From: Chloroflexota bacterium
GTDB lineage: Bacteria > Chloroflexota > Limnocylindria > QHBO01
Direction: 5' to 3'
Length of the DNA: 64,000 bases
Assembly: GCA_025699005.1 (NCBI GenBank)
Contig: JAILWI010000003.1
Coordinates: 186,001-250,000, forward strand
A program made the translations under genes and the position numbers. The notes below the pieces were generated by a model that was not told where the DNA came from, did not search any database, and worked only from the letters and a program-made list of their open reading frames with translations. Below, piece by piece: positions 23,222 to 31,354 of this stretch. Every line of letters starts with the position of its first letter. The stretch's first letter is position 1.

Positions 23222-24469
23222 ATGCGCATCGGCATGGTCGCCACCCGGATCGCCGGCGTCGATGGGGTGACGTTCGAGACGGCCAAGTGGGAACACGTCC
23301 TCGAGCGGATGGGCCACGAGGTTCGTCTCCTGGGCGGGGAGGTCGATGCGCTCCGTCCGAACGCGCGACTCGTTCCGGCCATGCACTTCGCGCATCCGCC
23401 GGCGGCACGCGTCACCGCGGCCGCCTTCGACCCGGACTCGGACCCGGATGCGGTGCGGACCGAGATCGATCGTCTGGCGACCCAGCTCGTACCGGTGATC
23501 GAGAACTGGATCGAGTCCCAGCGGATCGAGCTCATCATCGTCGAGAACGCATGGGCGATCCCGATGCAGCTGCCGCTTGCGGTTGCACTGCGGCGCATCG
23601 TCGAGGTCGGCGGGATGCCGGCCATCGGCCATCACCACGACTACTGGTGGGAGCGCGCGCGCTTCGCAAGTTGCATCGTCCCCGACGTCCTGGAGGCCGT
23701 GTTCCCGCCAGATCTCCCGAACGTGCGGCACGTCAGCATCAACTCGCTGGCTGCCCGCGAGCTGCGCCGGCGACGCAGCATCGCCTCGGCGGTGGTGCCG
23801 AACGTCTTCGACTTCTCCGCGGGGCGCCCGCGGCCACATCCGGCGGTCCGACGACGCCTGCGTCACGAGCTCGGCATGGGCGAGCGCGGGCTCCTGGTCG
23901 TCCAGCCGACGCGCGTGGTTCCCCGCAAGGGCATCGAGCTGGCCATCGACCTCGTCGGCCGCCTGCGTGACCGCCACGCCGTCCTGCTGATCACGAGTCC
24001 GGCCGGCGACGAGGGGCTCGAGTATCTCGTCGAGCTGGAGCGGGTCGCGGAGTCGCACGGGGTGAACCTGCAGTACGCGGCCGATCGATTCGCGCCCGAC
24101 CTCGAGGGAAAGCCCCTGAGACCGGCCCACTCGCTTCACGATGCCTACCTCGCAGCCGACCTCGTCACGTATCCGTCGCTGTACGAGGGGTATGGCAACG
24201 CTCTCGTCGAGGCGATCTTCTACGGCAGGCCGCTCCTCGTGAACCGGTACTCGGTCTACGAGGCCGACATCCGACCGCTCGGCTTCAAGTTCGTGGAGAT
24301 CGACGGAGCGATCACCCCGTCGACAGTGCGCGAAGTCAGGCGAATCCTCGTCGACGCCCCGTATCGCCGCCGCGTCGCTCGTCACAACTTCGCCATCGGT
24401 GAACGGCATCTGTCATACGAGGTGCTGCAGCGCCGCCTGGCCCGCTGGATTCGCAAGCTGACGCCATGA
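23222..24469 (+). CDS. GT4-type glycosyltransferase
   Basis: 415 aa from ATG 23222. GT-B fold: the N-terminal MRIGMVATRIAGVDGVTFE region, an interdomain VVPNVFDF, then the nucleotide-sugar domain with VVQPTRVVPRKGIELAIDLV, DLVTYPSLYEGYGNALVEAIFYG and the acidic EGYGNALVE motif. The opening TRIAGVDGVTFETAKW is typical of a GT4 subgroup in Chloroflexota, cyanobacteria and Thermotogota. Some relatives make glycosylglycerate solutes, so a compatible-solute or glycolipid role is possible but not shown. No other sugar genes are adjacent. Confidence 0.88.
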   Translation: MRIGMVATRIAGVDGVTFETAKWEHVLERMGHEVRLLGGEVDALRPNARLVPAMHFAHPPAARVTAAAFDPDSDPDAVRTEIDRLATQLVPVIENWIESQRIELIIVENAWAIPMQLPLAVALRRIVEVGGMPAIGHHHDYWWERARFASCIVPDVLEAVFPPDLPNVRHVSINSLAARELRRRRSIASAVVPNVFDFSAGRPRPHPAVRRRLRHELGMGERGLLVVQPTRVVPRKGIELAIDLVGRLRDRHAVLLITSPAGDEGLEYLVELERVAESHGVNLQYAADRFAPDLEGKPLRPAHSLHDAYLAADLVTYPSLYEGYGNALVEAIFYGRPLLVNRYSVYEADIRPLGFKFVEIDGAITPSTVREVRRILVDAPYRRRVARHNFAIGERHLSYEVLQRRLARWIRKLTP

Positions 24470-24676
24470 CAGCGACGCGAACCGCAGCTTGGCGATCTCG
24501 CGCGCGCCGAGCGAACCACGTCCCGATTTGACCGCCAGGTCGATAATCGACAACGGAGCGAGCGAGCGACTGCCCTCCACCTTCTCGCTCAAGCTGATGA
24601 AGTTCCTGACCGCGCGACCGGCAACCCTGGGAGGACTGCCCGTCGCGTCCCGCTCTCGAACATCGGGAGCCCGGTG
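24470..24676. other. 207-bp gap with no supported gene
   Basis: Between the glycosyltransferase and the DUF2269-like gene. Short open frames exist on both strands (24489-24677 plus, 24413-24706 minus), but neither has a recognisable domain. The stretch looks a little less GC-biased than the flanks and could be a decayed gene. The only signal is GGGAG at 24665-24669, the ribosome-binding site of the next gene. Confidence 0.5.
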
Positions 24677-25150
24677 ATGGGATTCGAATGGCTGAAGTTC
24701 GTGCACGTGGTGACCATCATCGCCACGGTCACCCTGGCGGAGGGGACCATCCTCGGCATCTTGCTAGCGGCACGTCGGCGAGAGGTGCGGACGCTGCGTG
24801 CCCTCCTTCAGGTCAGCGAAGTCAGCGATCGCGCAGCGAATCCCCTGCTGGTGATCTCCCTGCTCTTCGGTGTCCTTGCGGCGCTGGCCGGGCAGATCAG
24901 CCTGACGGCGTCCTGGCTGGTCGTCACGTACGTGCTGATCGTGGTCGGATTCGGAGCCATCGGGCTCGGAGGCGGCTTCCGGCACCTGGAACGGCTGAAG
25001 CGCGCGGCCGAGTCGAGCCCGCCGGATCAACCGAGCCACGAGCTGACCCGCCTCCTCGACCACCCCTGGTCCGGCGCCGTGACCGTTCTTCCGCCGGTGC
25101 TGATGGGGACGATCGTGTTCCTCATGGTGATGAAGCCGGACCTGTGGTGA
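24677..25150 (+). CDS. DUF2269-like four-helix membrane protein
   Basis: 157 aa from ATG 24677; a GTG at 24674 directly precedes it, but GGGAG seven bases upstream fits the ATG better. Four hydrophobic segments: FEWLKFVHVVTIIATVT, then NPLLVISLLFGVLAALAG, SWLVVTYVLIVVGFGAIG and a C-terminal VLPPVLMGTIVFLMVM. The HV near the start of helix 1 and MKPD at the end match the DUF2269-like gene two positions downstream, so they look like distant paralogues. Function unknown; histidines in helix 1 hint at haem or metal binding. Confidence 0.75.
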   Translation: MGFEWLKFVHVVTIIATVTLAEGTILGILLAARRREVRTLRALLQVSEVSDRAANPLLVISLLFGVLAALAGQISLTASWLVVTYVLIVVGFGAIGLGGGFRHLERLKRAAESSPPDQPSHELTRLLDHPWSGAVTVLPPVLMGTIVFLMVMKPDLW

Positions 25151-25193
25151 TGCCCATCACTTCCGCGGGACGCTCGTCCCGACGAACAGCGCG

Positions 25194-25739
25194 ATGCGGC
25201 GCCGCGTAACGCTGCGGGCCACCGTGGGACAGCCCGCTCGCCGGGTCTTTCCGTACCTCGCGGACCCCGTCCGCTGGCCACGATTCGTCCCTGCCGTCGT
25301 GTTCCGTCGTCCGCTCGGCACCGGACCCATTCGCGCGGGAGCGACGTGGATGGCGACCGACCGGATCGGTCCGTTCCTGTTCCACTTCGTCGACGAGCTG
25401 GCCGTGCACGAGCCGCACCGACGGCTCGTGTGGCTGTCGTCGTCGCCGTGGAACTCGCGGGTCGAGTACCTGCTCGCCGATGCCGACGGGGTGACGCACA
25501 TCCGCGCGACCTACGACGGCGATATCGCGGGGCCGCTGCGCCTCCTGGTCGGCTGGCTGCCACCACCCCTCGTGCGCCATATCCTGGCGCAGGACTTCCG
25601 CCGCCTCGATGATCACCTGGCCCGAGAGGACCACGCCCTCCGCCGGTGGAATGACGATCAGCAGCCGACGCCACGGGACTCACGTCGCCAGGAACGTCGA
25701 GCGGCGGGGGTGAGCCGGCGCACCGAAAGCGGACGCTGA
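25194..25739 (+). CDS. SRPBCC/START-like ligand-binding protein
   Basis: 181 aa. The first 145 residues follow the SRPBCC pattern: RRVTLRATVGQPARRVFPYLADPVRWPRFVPAV, a central strand set ending in RRLVWLSSSPWNSRVEYLL, and a C-terminal helix RHILAQDFRRLDDHLAR. The last 35 residues are polar and probably disordered. Such proteins bind hydrophobic ligands; the ligand is unknown. It lies between two DUF2269-like membrane genes and its stop overlaps the next start (TGATG), so the three are probably one functional unit. Confidence 0.82.
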   Translation: MRRRVTLRATVGQPARRVFPYLADPVRWPRFVPAVVFRRPLGTGPIRAGATWMATDRIGPFLFHFVDELAVHEPHRRLVWLSSSPWNSRVEYLLADADGVTHIRATYDGDIAGPLRLLVGWLPPPLVRHILAQDFRRLDDHLAREDHALRRWNDDQQPTPRDSRRQERRAAGVSRRTESGR

Positions 25740-26191
25740 TGTACCAGCTGCTTCTCTTCGTGCACATCGTCGCCGCCGTCGTCTGGGTGGGCGGGGCGCT
25801 CTACGCGCAGCTGCTCGCCCTCCGCGCTGTCCGCGACCGTGATCCGAGCGTGCTGCCCCGACTCGCGCGGGATGTCGAGTTCATCGGCTCGCGCGTCTTC
25901 ATGCCGTCAGCGCTGCTCCTGTTCGCCGCCGGGGCCGTGATGACGGTGCAGGCATGGAGCTTCGGGCAGTTCTGGATCGCCGCGTCGATCGCACTCTGGA
26001 TCCTCTCCGCACTCGCGGGAGCCGTCTACCTTGCTCCGCGCGCCCGCCGGGTCGCGGCCCTGTTCGATGCGGAAGGCCCCTCGTCGCCCGCCGGGCGGGC
26101 GCTGCTCGGACGGATGTTCCTCGTCTCGAGGCTCGAGCTGGTGAGCTTCGCGGTGATCATCGCGCTCATGGTGTTCAAGCCCGGGTCATGA
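25739..26191 (+). CDS. DUF2269 family membrane protein
   Basis: 150 aa, four hydrophobic helices starting with LLLFVHIVAAVVWVGGALYAQ and ending in FAVIIALMVFKPGS. The helix-1 HI-WVGG motif and the C-terminal MVFKP are family hallmarks (compare MKPD in the paralogue at 24677). Role unknown. Last gene of the three-gene run; a palindrome just after the stop may end transcription. Confidence 0.85.
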   Translation: MYQLLLFVHIVAAVVWVGGALYAQLLALRAVRDRDPSVLPRLARDVEFIGSRVFMPSALLLFAAGAVMTVQAWSFGQFWIAASIALWILSALAGAVYLAPRARRVAALFDAEGPSSPAGRALLGRMFLVSRLELVSFAVIIALMVFKPGS

Positions 26192-26192
26192 C

Positions 26193-26208
26193 GCGTGCCC
26201 GGGCACGC
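26193..26208. terminator. Perfect 16-bp palindrome between convergent genes
   Basis: GCGTGCCCGGGCACGC, just after the DUF2269 stop and before the end of the convergent ispH. As RNA it can fold as a 6-bp stem with a CCGG loop. No U-run. Confidence 0.4.
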
Positions 26209-26270
26209 CACCATGTCGCTGGAGCGCGACGAACGGGCGGGCGGAGGTCGCGGCGGCGGCCTCGTGACCG

Positions 26271-27146
26271 TCAGCTCGTGAGCGCGTAGACCCGCTCCCG
26301 AACCTCCTCGAGATCGACCTCCGGCGTGGAGGTGCCCCCGGTGATGCCGATCCGCGCCTTGCCCTGCAGCCACTCGGCGTGCTCGGCGGCGAGCTCGTCG
26401 GCATCGGCGACGTGGACCGTCTCGGGCAGGATCTCGCGGCATTTCACCGCGAGCTCCTTCGTGTTCGAGCTGTTCTTGCCACCGACCACGATCATCGCGT
26501 CGACCTCCCTGGCCAGCGCCACCGAGTCGTCCTGGCGGGTCAGCGTGACGGGGCAGACCGTGTTCACGACCCGCAGGTCGTGGGCGCGGCGCAGGCAGAA
26601 GGCGGCGAACTCCTCGAGCTTCTGCGGCAGGATCGTGGACTGGCTCAGCACACCGATCTTCTTCGTGCGCGGGACGCGCTCCCAGGTGGATCGATCCATG
26701 TCGTCCACCACCACGTGCTTCTCGCCGGCGTACGAGCGGACCCCCTTGACCTCGGGATGGTCCTCGTGGCCGATGATGCAGACCGTGTAGCCGGCTTCCG
26801 CCAGCTCCCGGGCCGCCTTCTGGGACTGGAGCACCCAGGTGCAGGTGGCGTCGATCACCTCGAGGTCGCCCTTGCCCTTCACGCTCTCGAACTCCGACTT
26901 CGGGACGCCATGGGCGCGAATCACGAGCGTGCCCCCCTCGACCTGGTCCGCCAGGTCGGCGGTGCGGATGCCACGGTCGGAGAGGTCGGCCTTGATGCCG
27001 GGGTTGTGTACGAGCTGGCCGAGGGTGGTGACCTCCTTGCCCTCGGTGCGCGCGTGCTTCGCCTTGTCGATCGCCAGCCGCACGCCGTAGCAGAAGCCGG
27101 CGCGCTCGGCGATGCGAACGTCGGGTCGGGCGGTTGCGGTGGTCAT
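26271..27146 (-). CDS. ispH: 4-Hydroxy-3-methylbut-2-enyl diphosphate reductase
   Basis: 291 aa from ATG 27146. The three [4Fe-4S] cysteines are C19 (RAGFCYGVR), IDATCTWV and NTVCPVT; substrate motifs LGQLVHNPG, VIRAHGVP and GGKNSSNT are intact. It catalyses the last MEP-pathway step to IPP/DMAPP; dxs for the first step is at 39263. ATG 27155 (three residues longer) begins within the TAGAAT hexamer, so the start seven bases after that hexamer is preferred. Confidence 0.96.
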   Translation of the reverse strand: MTTATARPDVRIAERAGFCYGVRLAIDKAKHARTEGKEVTTLGQLVHNPGIKADLSDRGIRTADLADQVEGGTLVIRAHGVPKSEFESVKGKGDLEVIDATCTWVLQSQKAARELAEAGYTVCIIGHEDHPEVKGVRSYAGEKHVVVDDMDRSTWERVPRTKKIGVLSQSTILPQKLEEFAAFCLRRAHDLRVVNTVCPVTLTRQDDSVALAREVDAMIVVGGKNSSNTKELAVKCREILPETVHVADADELAAEHAEWLQGKARIGITGGTSTPEVDLEEVRERVYALTS

Positions 27147-27153
27147 CGAGCTC

Positions 27154-27159
27154 ATTCTA
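27154..27159 (-). promoter_or_regulatory. -10 hexamer of ispH, leaderless layout
   Basis: TAGAAT on the minus strand, seven bases (GAGCTCG) before ATG 27146. Confidence 0.55.
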
Positions 27160-27265
27160 GATGGGGTACGCGCAAGGTTCGTTCCCGGATCATGTGCCGC
27201 CGGGGACGGGCCGTAGAGATGGGTGACGCCAACTCCACCACCAACCGCACCTGAGGCACCATCCG

Positions 27266-27466
27266 ATGTTCAAGCGCAACAACGAGTCCCCACTGGAAAT
27301 GGCCGAGGAGATCCCCGCCGAGACCTTCATCGCCGCGACCGGGGTCTCGATCTTCCTGTCGCTCTTCCTCTTCTTCTCCGGACGCAAGCAGGCAGCCCAG
27401 TTCGTGGGCCTCTGGGCACCGACGATCATCAACCTGGGGCTCTTCCTCAAGCTCCTGCGCCGCTAG
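27266..27466 (+). CDS. 66-aa hypothetical membrane protein
   Basis: A charged N-terminus (MFKRNNESPLEMAEEIPAE) is followed by two hydrophobic segments (about residues 24-40 and 46-63) and a basic end LKLLRR, so both termini should be cytoplasmic. No known domain. It stands alone, divergent from ispH and convergent with plsC (11 bp between stops). Only a weak GAGG precedes the ATG. Amino-acid composition and the membrane topology make a shadow unlikely. Confidence 0.65.
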   Translation: MFKRNNESPLEMAEEIPAETFIAATGVSIFLSLFLFFSGRKQAAQFVGLWAPTIINLGLFLKLLRR

Positions 27467-27477
27467 GGCCGACTCCC

Positions 27478-28116
27478 CTACTGCTGCCCCGGTGGCAGCA
27501 GGCGTCGAACGGCATCGTGCATCTGCTCGGTGCCGCGCTCGAGGGCGTCCCGATCGATCCGGCCGGCGGCCTGGTGCGGGAGCGTGAACGGCTCCCCGAT
27601 CCGCACCGTCAGGCGCGTCGCGCGCGGAATGCGGGTGCCATCCGGGAAGATGCGGTGCGACCCGGAGATCGCGACCGGCAGCACCGGCGCGCCCGACCGG
27701 ATGGCGAGAAATGCCGCGCCGGACTTGAAGGCCTTCAGGTGGCCGTCGCGGGAACGAGTGCCCTCCGGGAAGATCGCGATCGGGCGGCCATCGGCCAGGG
27801 TCTCGAGGCTGAACCGCTGCGCGTTCCGGTCCCCTTCGCCGCGGCGGACGAAGAAGGTCCCCGACTGGGTCGCCAGCCAGCCGATGAAGAACCAGCTGCG
27901 CATCTCGATCTTCGCCATGAAGTGGACGACCCGGCCGACCTGGTGACCGGTCGCCCAGCCGATGAATGGCGGGTCGAGGTTGGAGCAATGGTTGGACACC
28001 AGGATGAACGGGCCGCTGCGCGGCACGTGCTCCACGCCCTCCGCCCGGAGGCCCCACAGCAGGCGTGCGGCGCCGCCGATGAGCGCCGCACCCGGGTGGA
28101 AGAACCAGCTACGCAT
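27478..28116 (-). CDS. plsC: 1-Acyl-sn-glycerol-3-phosphate acyltransferase
   Basis: 212 aa. Acyltransferase motif I is NHCSNLDPPFIG (H-x4-D), motif III is FPEGTRSRDGHLKAFKSG and motif IV is VLPVAISG. It acylates lysophosphatidate to phosphatidate at the membrane. The start overlaps the cmk stop by 8 bp, and it ends the run scpA-scpB-rluB-cmk-plsC, a classic conserved order. GpsA, which supplies its backbone, is nearby but on a different transcript. Confidence 0.95.
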   Translation of the reverse strand: MRSWFFHPGAALIGGAARLLWGLRAEGVEHVPRSGPFILVSNHCSNLDPPFIGWATGHQVGRVVHFMAKIEMRSWFFIGWLATQSGTFFVRRGEGDRNAQRFSLETLADGRPIAIFPEGTRSRDGHLKAFKSGAAFLAIRSGAPVLPVAISGSHRIFPDGTRIPRATRLTVRIGEPFTLPHQAAGRIDRDALERGTEQMHDAVRRLLPPGQQ

Positions 28117-28780
28117 CGAGCTCCTCCAGCCGGCTGACGATCGCGTCCACGCAGGCCTCGACGTCGAGCTCTCCGGTGTCGAGGATGAGCGCGCCGGCCG
28201 CCATTCTCAGCGGCGCCACGTCGCGACCGGAGTCCGCGGCGTCGCGGCGCCGAATCTCGGCAAGATACTCGTCGACGCGATCGGGCCGGCCCATCTCCGC
28301 GGCACGTCGTGCGGCGCGAACCTCCGGATCGGCGGTCAGAAAGACCTTGAGCGTCGCGTCGGGCAGGACCACGGTGCCGATGTCGCGCCCGACCATCACC
28401 ACGTCACCGCGCATGGCGACGGCGCGCTGGACTCCGAGCATCGCGTCACGCACCGCGGCGTGCCTGCTGACGGCGCTGACCGCCCGGTCGACACGCGGCG
28501 TGCGCACATCGGTGGTGACATCCCGGCCTCCGAGCCGGACGGTCTCGAGCCGATCCCGCTGGTCCGGGCTCGGCTTCTCCACCTCGATCACGCACTCCTC
28601 CGCCAGGCGTCCGAGGCGCAACGCGTCGTCGAGATCGACGTCCCGGTCCAGGGCCGCGAGCGTGAGTGCCCGGTACATGAGCCCGGTGTCGACGAACGTC
28701 GCGTCGATCCGGACGGCGAGAGCGTGCCCGACCGTGCTCTTGCCGGCACCGGACGGTCCGTCGACCGCGATGGATCGCAT
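28109..28780 (-). CDS. cmk: Cytidylate kinase
   Basis: 223 aa from ATG 28780. P-loop GPSGAGKST (residues 8-16), CMP-binding VDTGLMYRALTLAAL, GRDIGTVVLPDATLKVFLTA and the lid RRAAEMGRPD. It phosphorylates (d)CMP to (d)CDP. Its ATG overlaps the rluB stop by one base (TGATG), implying coupled translation. An ORF start at 28843 is upstream of this junction and lies inside rluB. Confidence 0.97.
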   Translation of the reverse strand: MRSIAVDGPSGAGKSTVGHALAVRIDATFVDTGLMYRALTLAALDRDVDLDDALRLGRLAEECVIEVEKPSPDQRDRLETVRLGGRDVTTDVRTPRVDRAVSAVSRHAAVRDAMLGVQRAVAMRGDVVMVGRDIGTVVLPDATLKVFLTADPEVRAARRAAEMGRPDRVDEYLAEIRRRDAADSGRDVAPLRMAAGALILDTGELDVEACVDAIVSRLEELDA

Positions 28781-29532
28781 CAACGCCGCCCTCGTCGTGT
28801 TCCGGCCAGCCCGGCGATCTCGTCCGGGCGCAGCGAACGCCACTGGCCTGCCGCCAGCCCGTTGAGGCGCAGCGGGCCGATCGCGGTGCGGATCAGCCGC
28901 TCGACGTTCGCATCCACGGCCGCGAACACCCTGCGGACCTCGCGCTTGCGCCCCTCGCCGATGCGAACCCGGATCCAGGCCCCCGCTTCGTCGCGGTCCC
29001 GCTCGACCTCGGCAGGCGGCAGGGCGTAGCGCGCGTCGAGGAGCTGCGCCGGCCCGTCCTCGAGCTCCACGCCGGCCCGCAGGCGCTGGAGCGTGGCGCG
29101 GGTCGGCGGCGGATTGACGAGCGCGGCGTACTCGCGGACCGTGCCGTAGCGCGGATGGAGCACCCGGTTCGCCCAGTCACCGTCGTTGGTGAGGATCATC
29201 AGGCCCTCGGACTCGACGTCGAGACGCCCTGCGGGCCAGAGTCGCTCCCCGCCCGCATCCACGAGCGAGACGACGGAACGCCGGCCGCGCTCGTCGTGGG
29301 CGGAGCTGAGGAAGCCGATCGGCTTGTGGATCGCCAGGTGGACCGCCCGGGTCGTGGCCGGCAGCGGCTGTCCGTCCACCTCGACGCGGTCCGTGGACGG
29401 ATCGGCGGAGTCGCCGATGCTCGCCCGCTGCCCGTTGACTCGGACCCGGCCATCCACGATGAGCTGCTCCGCCCCCCGTCGCGAGGCGAGCCCCGCTCGT
29501 GCGATGAGCTTCTGGAGGCGCTCAGTCGCCAT
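28780..29532 (-). CDS. rluB: Pseudouridine synthase RluB-like (23S rRNA)
   Basis: 250 aa. N-terminal S4 RNA-binding domain (LQKLIARAGLASRRGAEQLI) and an RsuA/RluB catalytic domain with the catalytic aspartate in AGRLDVESEGLMILTNDG. The C-terminal RKREVRRVF motif is present. RluB modifies 23S rRNA near position 2605; RsuA-type targets cannot be excluded, but the scpAB-rluB-cmk context favours RluB. It overlaps scpB by 11 bp. Confidence 0.94.
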   Translation of the reverse strand: MATERLQKLIARAGLASRRGAEQLIVDGRVRVNGQRASIGDSADPSTDRVEVDGQPLPATTRAVHLAIHKPIGFLSSAHDERGRRSVVSLVDAGGERLWPAGRLDVESEGLMILTNDGDWANRVLHPRYGTVREYAALVNPPPTRATLQRLRAGVELEDGPAQLLDARYALPPAEVERDRDEAGAWIRVRIGEGRKREVRRVFAAVDANVERLIRTAIGPLRLNGLAAGQWRSLRPDEIAGLAGTRRGRR

Positions 29533-30091
29533 CGGTGCCGGCGGTCTCGGTCAGGGCGGTCAGCTGCGCGGCGTCGCTCGACAGCGGTGGCAGGTCGTCG
29601 AGTGAGGTGAGTCCGAAGCGCTCGAGGAACGTGATCGTCGTACCGAACAGCACGGGACGCCCGGGCGTGTCGCGCCTGCCGACCTCGGCCACGAGCCGCC
29701 GATGGAGCAGCGAGCGGATCACATAGTCGGAGTCGACGCCGCGCACCCGCTCGACGTCACCGCGCGTGCAGGGCTGCCGGTAGGCGACGACGGCCAGCGC
29801 CTCGAGCGCCGCCGGGGAGAGGCGGGCCTCTTCGCGCGCCGCGTACGCGGCCAACCGGGCACCGACCTCCGGGGCGGTGACGAGCTGCCACGTGTCCTCG
29901 TGGTGCTGGAGCCGGATGCCACGGCCGTCGTCGTCGAGCCTCTCGGCCAGCGCGGCCAGGGCCGCCTCGGCCTGCAGGCGCGGGACACCGGCCAGCTCCC
30001 CGAGCTCGGTCGAGCTCAGCGGCCGCTCGGCGATGAAGAGCAGAGCCTCGAAGTAGACCTCCAGGTCCTGCGGAATGCTCTCGTGGTTCAT
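29522..30091 (-). CDS. scpB: Segregation and condensation protein B
   Basis: 189 aa from ATG 30091. Two winged-helix domains: LEVYFEALLFIAERPLSSTELGEL and LSPAALEALAVVAYRQPCTRGDVERVRGVDSDYVIRSLL, split here by about 50 residues. The end has the typical LFGTTITFLERFGLTSLDDLPPL. ScpB dimers join ScpA and SMC in the condensin complex. ATGA overlap with scpA. The C-terminus is extended by about 20 residues relative to the core. Confidence 0.95.
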   Translation of the reverse strand: MNHESIPQDLEVYFEALLFIAERPLSSTELGELAGVPRLQAEAALAALAERLDDDGRGIRLQHHEDTWQLVTAPEVGARLAAYAAREEARLSPAALEALAVVAYRQPCTRGDVERVRGVDSDYVIRSLLHRRLVAEVGRRDTPGRPVLFGTTITFLERFGLTSLDDLPPLSSDAAQLTALTETAGTDGD

Positions 30092-30882
30092 CCCGGTGTC
30101 TCCGGCAGCGCCTCGACCACGATCGGGCCGAAGATGTCGTCCTGCTGTGCCGTGACCTGGCGCCGCCGCACGAGCTCGAGCGTGGCGAGAAAGGTGACCG
30201 CCGCCTCGGTGCGCGTCCGGCAACCGGCGAGAATCGTCTGCAGGACGACGCGACCGCCGCGGCCGAGCGCGCGTCGCAGGACCTCGATTTGCTGGCCGAT
30301 CGTGATCTCGCGGACGACGATCTCCGGCGGCGGGGCCGCCGGCTCCGGGATCCGGGCCAGCGCTTCGAGCGCGTCCACGAGCACGGCGACCGGCAGCGGC
30401 TCGGTCGGCGCCTCCGGAAGGTCCGACTCGCGCGGCTCGCGTCGCATGACCGGCGCCACGCCATCCATGGCGCCGAGCGCGACGGATGCGTCGCGCAGGG
30501 CGCGGTACTCGACGATCCTCCGGCGCAGCTCCTCCTCGTCGGGCTCGTCGCTTCCCTCGGGCAGCGGCGGAAGCGGCTCCGCGGGCAGCATGCGCTTCGA
30601 CTTCAGGAAGATCAGCTGCGCGGCGATGGCGACGAACTCCGAGAGGTTCGCGGCGTCGACGGGGTTGCGAGCAAGGTGCTCGACGTAGGCATCGGCGACC
30701 TCGGCCAGCGGGACGGTGAGGATGTCGAGCTGCCGAGACTCGATGAGATGGAGAAGCAGCTGGAGCGGGCCCTCGAAGACGGGCAGCGCCAGTGAGAATT
30801 CGGCCTGGCCCACCGGGACGGCCACCGGTCCCTCGGGGTCGACCGCGATCGGCTGCAGCTCGGTGCCGTCAGGAGGCGTCAT
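30088..30882 (-). CDS. scpA: Segregation and condensation protein A (kleisin)
   Basis: 264 aa from ATG 30882. The N-terminal SMC-neck binding part has FEGPLQLLLHLIESRQLDILTVPLAEVADAYVEHL, followed by LSEFVAIAAQLIFLKSKRMLP; the C-terminal winged helix has EAAVTFLATLELVRRRQVTAQQDD. It bridges SMC heads with ScpB for chromosome segregation. The start overlaps the HD-like gene by 14 bp, so it is coupled to the site-2 protease transcript. Confidence 0.95.
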   Translation of the reverse strand: MTPPDGTELQPIAVDPEGPVAVPVGQAEFSLALPVFEGPLQLLLHLIESRQLDILTVPLAEVADAYVEHLARNPVDAANLSEFVAIAAQLIFLKSKRMLPAEPLPPLPEGSDEPDEEELRRRIVEYRALRDASVALGAMDGVAPVMRREPRESDLPEAPTEPLPVAVLVDALEALARIPEPAAPPPEIVVREITIGQQIEVLRRALGRGGRVVLQTILAGCRTRTEAAVTFLATLELVRRRQVTAQQDDIFGPIVVEALPETPG

Positions 30883-31354
30883 CGGCCTGGCGCAGCGCAC
30901 GGAGCAGCGAGTCATCCACGTCCGACACGGTACCGCGGATGAAGCCGCCCGCGCGCGGCGAGCAGCCCGCCTCGACCGCGAGGTCGGCCGAGAGCGCCTC
31001 GTGATGAAGATAGAGGTGGAACCCGTGCCGCCAGGAGCGCGGATCGTCGCTCGCCAGGCGTCGGAGGACAGCGGGGACGAGCGCGTCGAGCAGCACGCCT
31101 CCCACCCGATGCCAGAGCCGCATGCGATGGCCCTTCGCGGCGTCATGGAGGAGCGCCGCCGCCAGGAGATCCGGATCGTCGTGGCCGCCACCCATGAGCT
31201 TCTCGGCGACGTCCAGCCCATGCCGCCGATCGGCGACCGGCATGGCGTCGAAGAGCGCCACGGCGCGCGGCGGCAGGATTCGGTGCACGAGCGCCGCCTC
31301 CTCGGGCTCGACGCGGGCGCGGACGTGCGCGACGAACTGCCCGACCCTATGCAC
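30869..31354 (-). CDS. HD-domain-like protein
   Basis: 161 aa from GTG 31354. Metal-ligand pattern H (RHGLDVAEKL), HD (AALLHDAAKG), then HH (FHLYLHHEALSADLAVEAG), as in HD-fold phosphohydrolases. Only one domain, no sensor or nucleotidyltransferase part. Substrate unknown; nucleotides or cyclic nucleotides are the usual ligands. It overlaps both neighbours (site-2 protease and scpA) by 8 and 14 bp, so it is embedded in the operon. This is a common position for such genes in Chloroflexota as far as I recall. Confidence 0.82.
   Translation of the reverse strand: MHRVGQFVAHVRARVEPEEAALVHRILPPRAVALFDAMPVADRRHGLDVAEKLMGGGHDDPDLLAAALLHDAAKGHRMRLWHRVGGVLLDALVPAVLRRLASDDPRSWRHGFHLYLHHEALSADLAVEAGCSPRAGGFIRGTVSDVDDSLLRALRQADDAS

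Noticed and set aside
24413-24706. 97-aa minus-strand frame in the gap after the glycosyltransferase
   Set aside because: No domain, crosses the ends of both neighbouring genes, and has no start signals.
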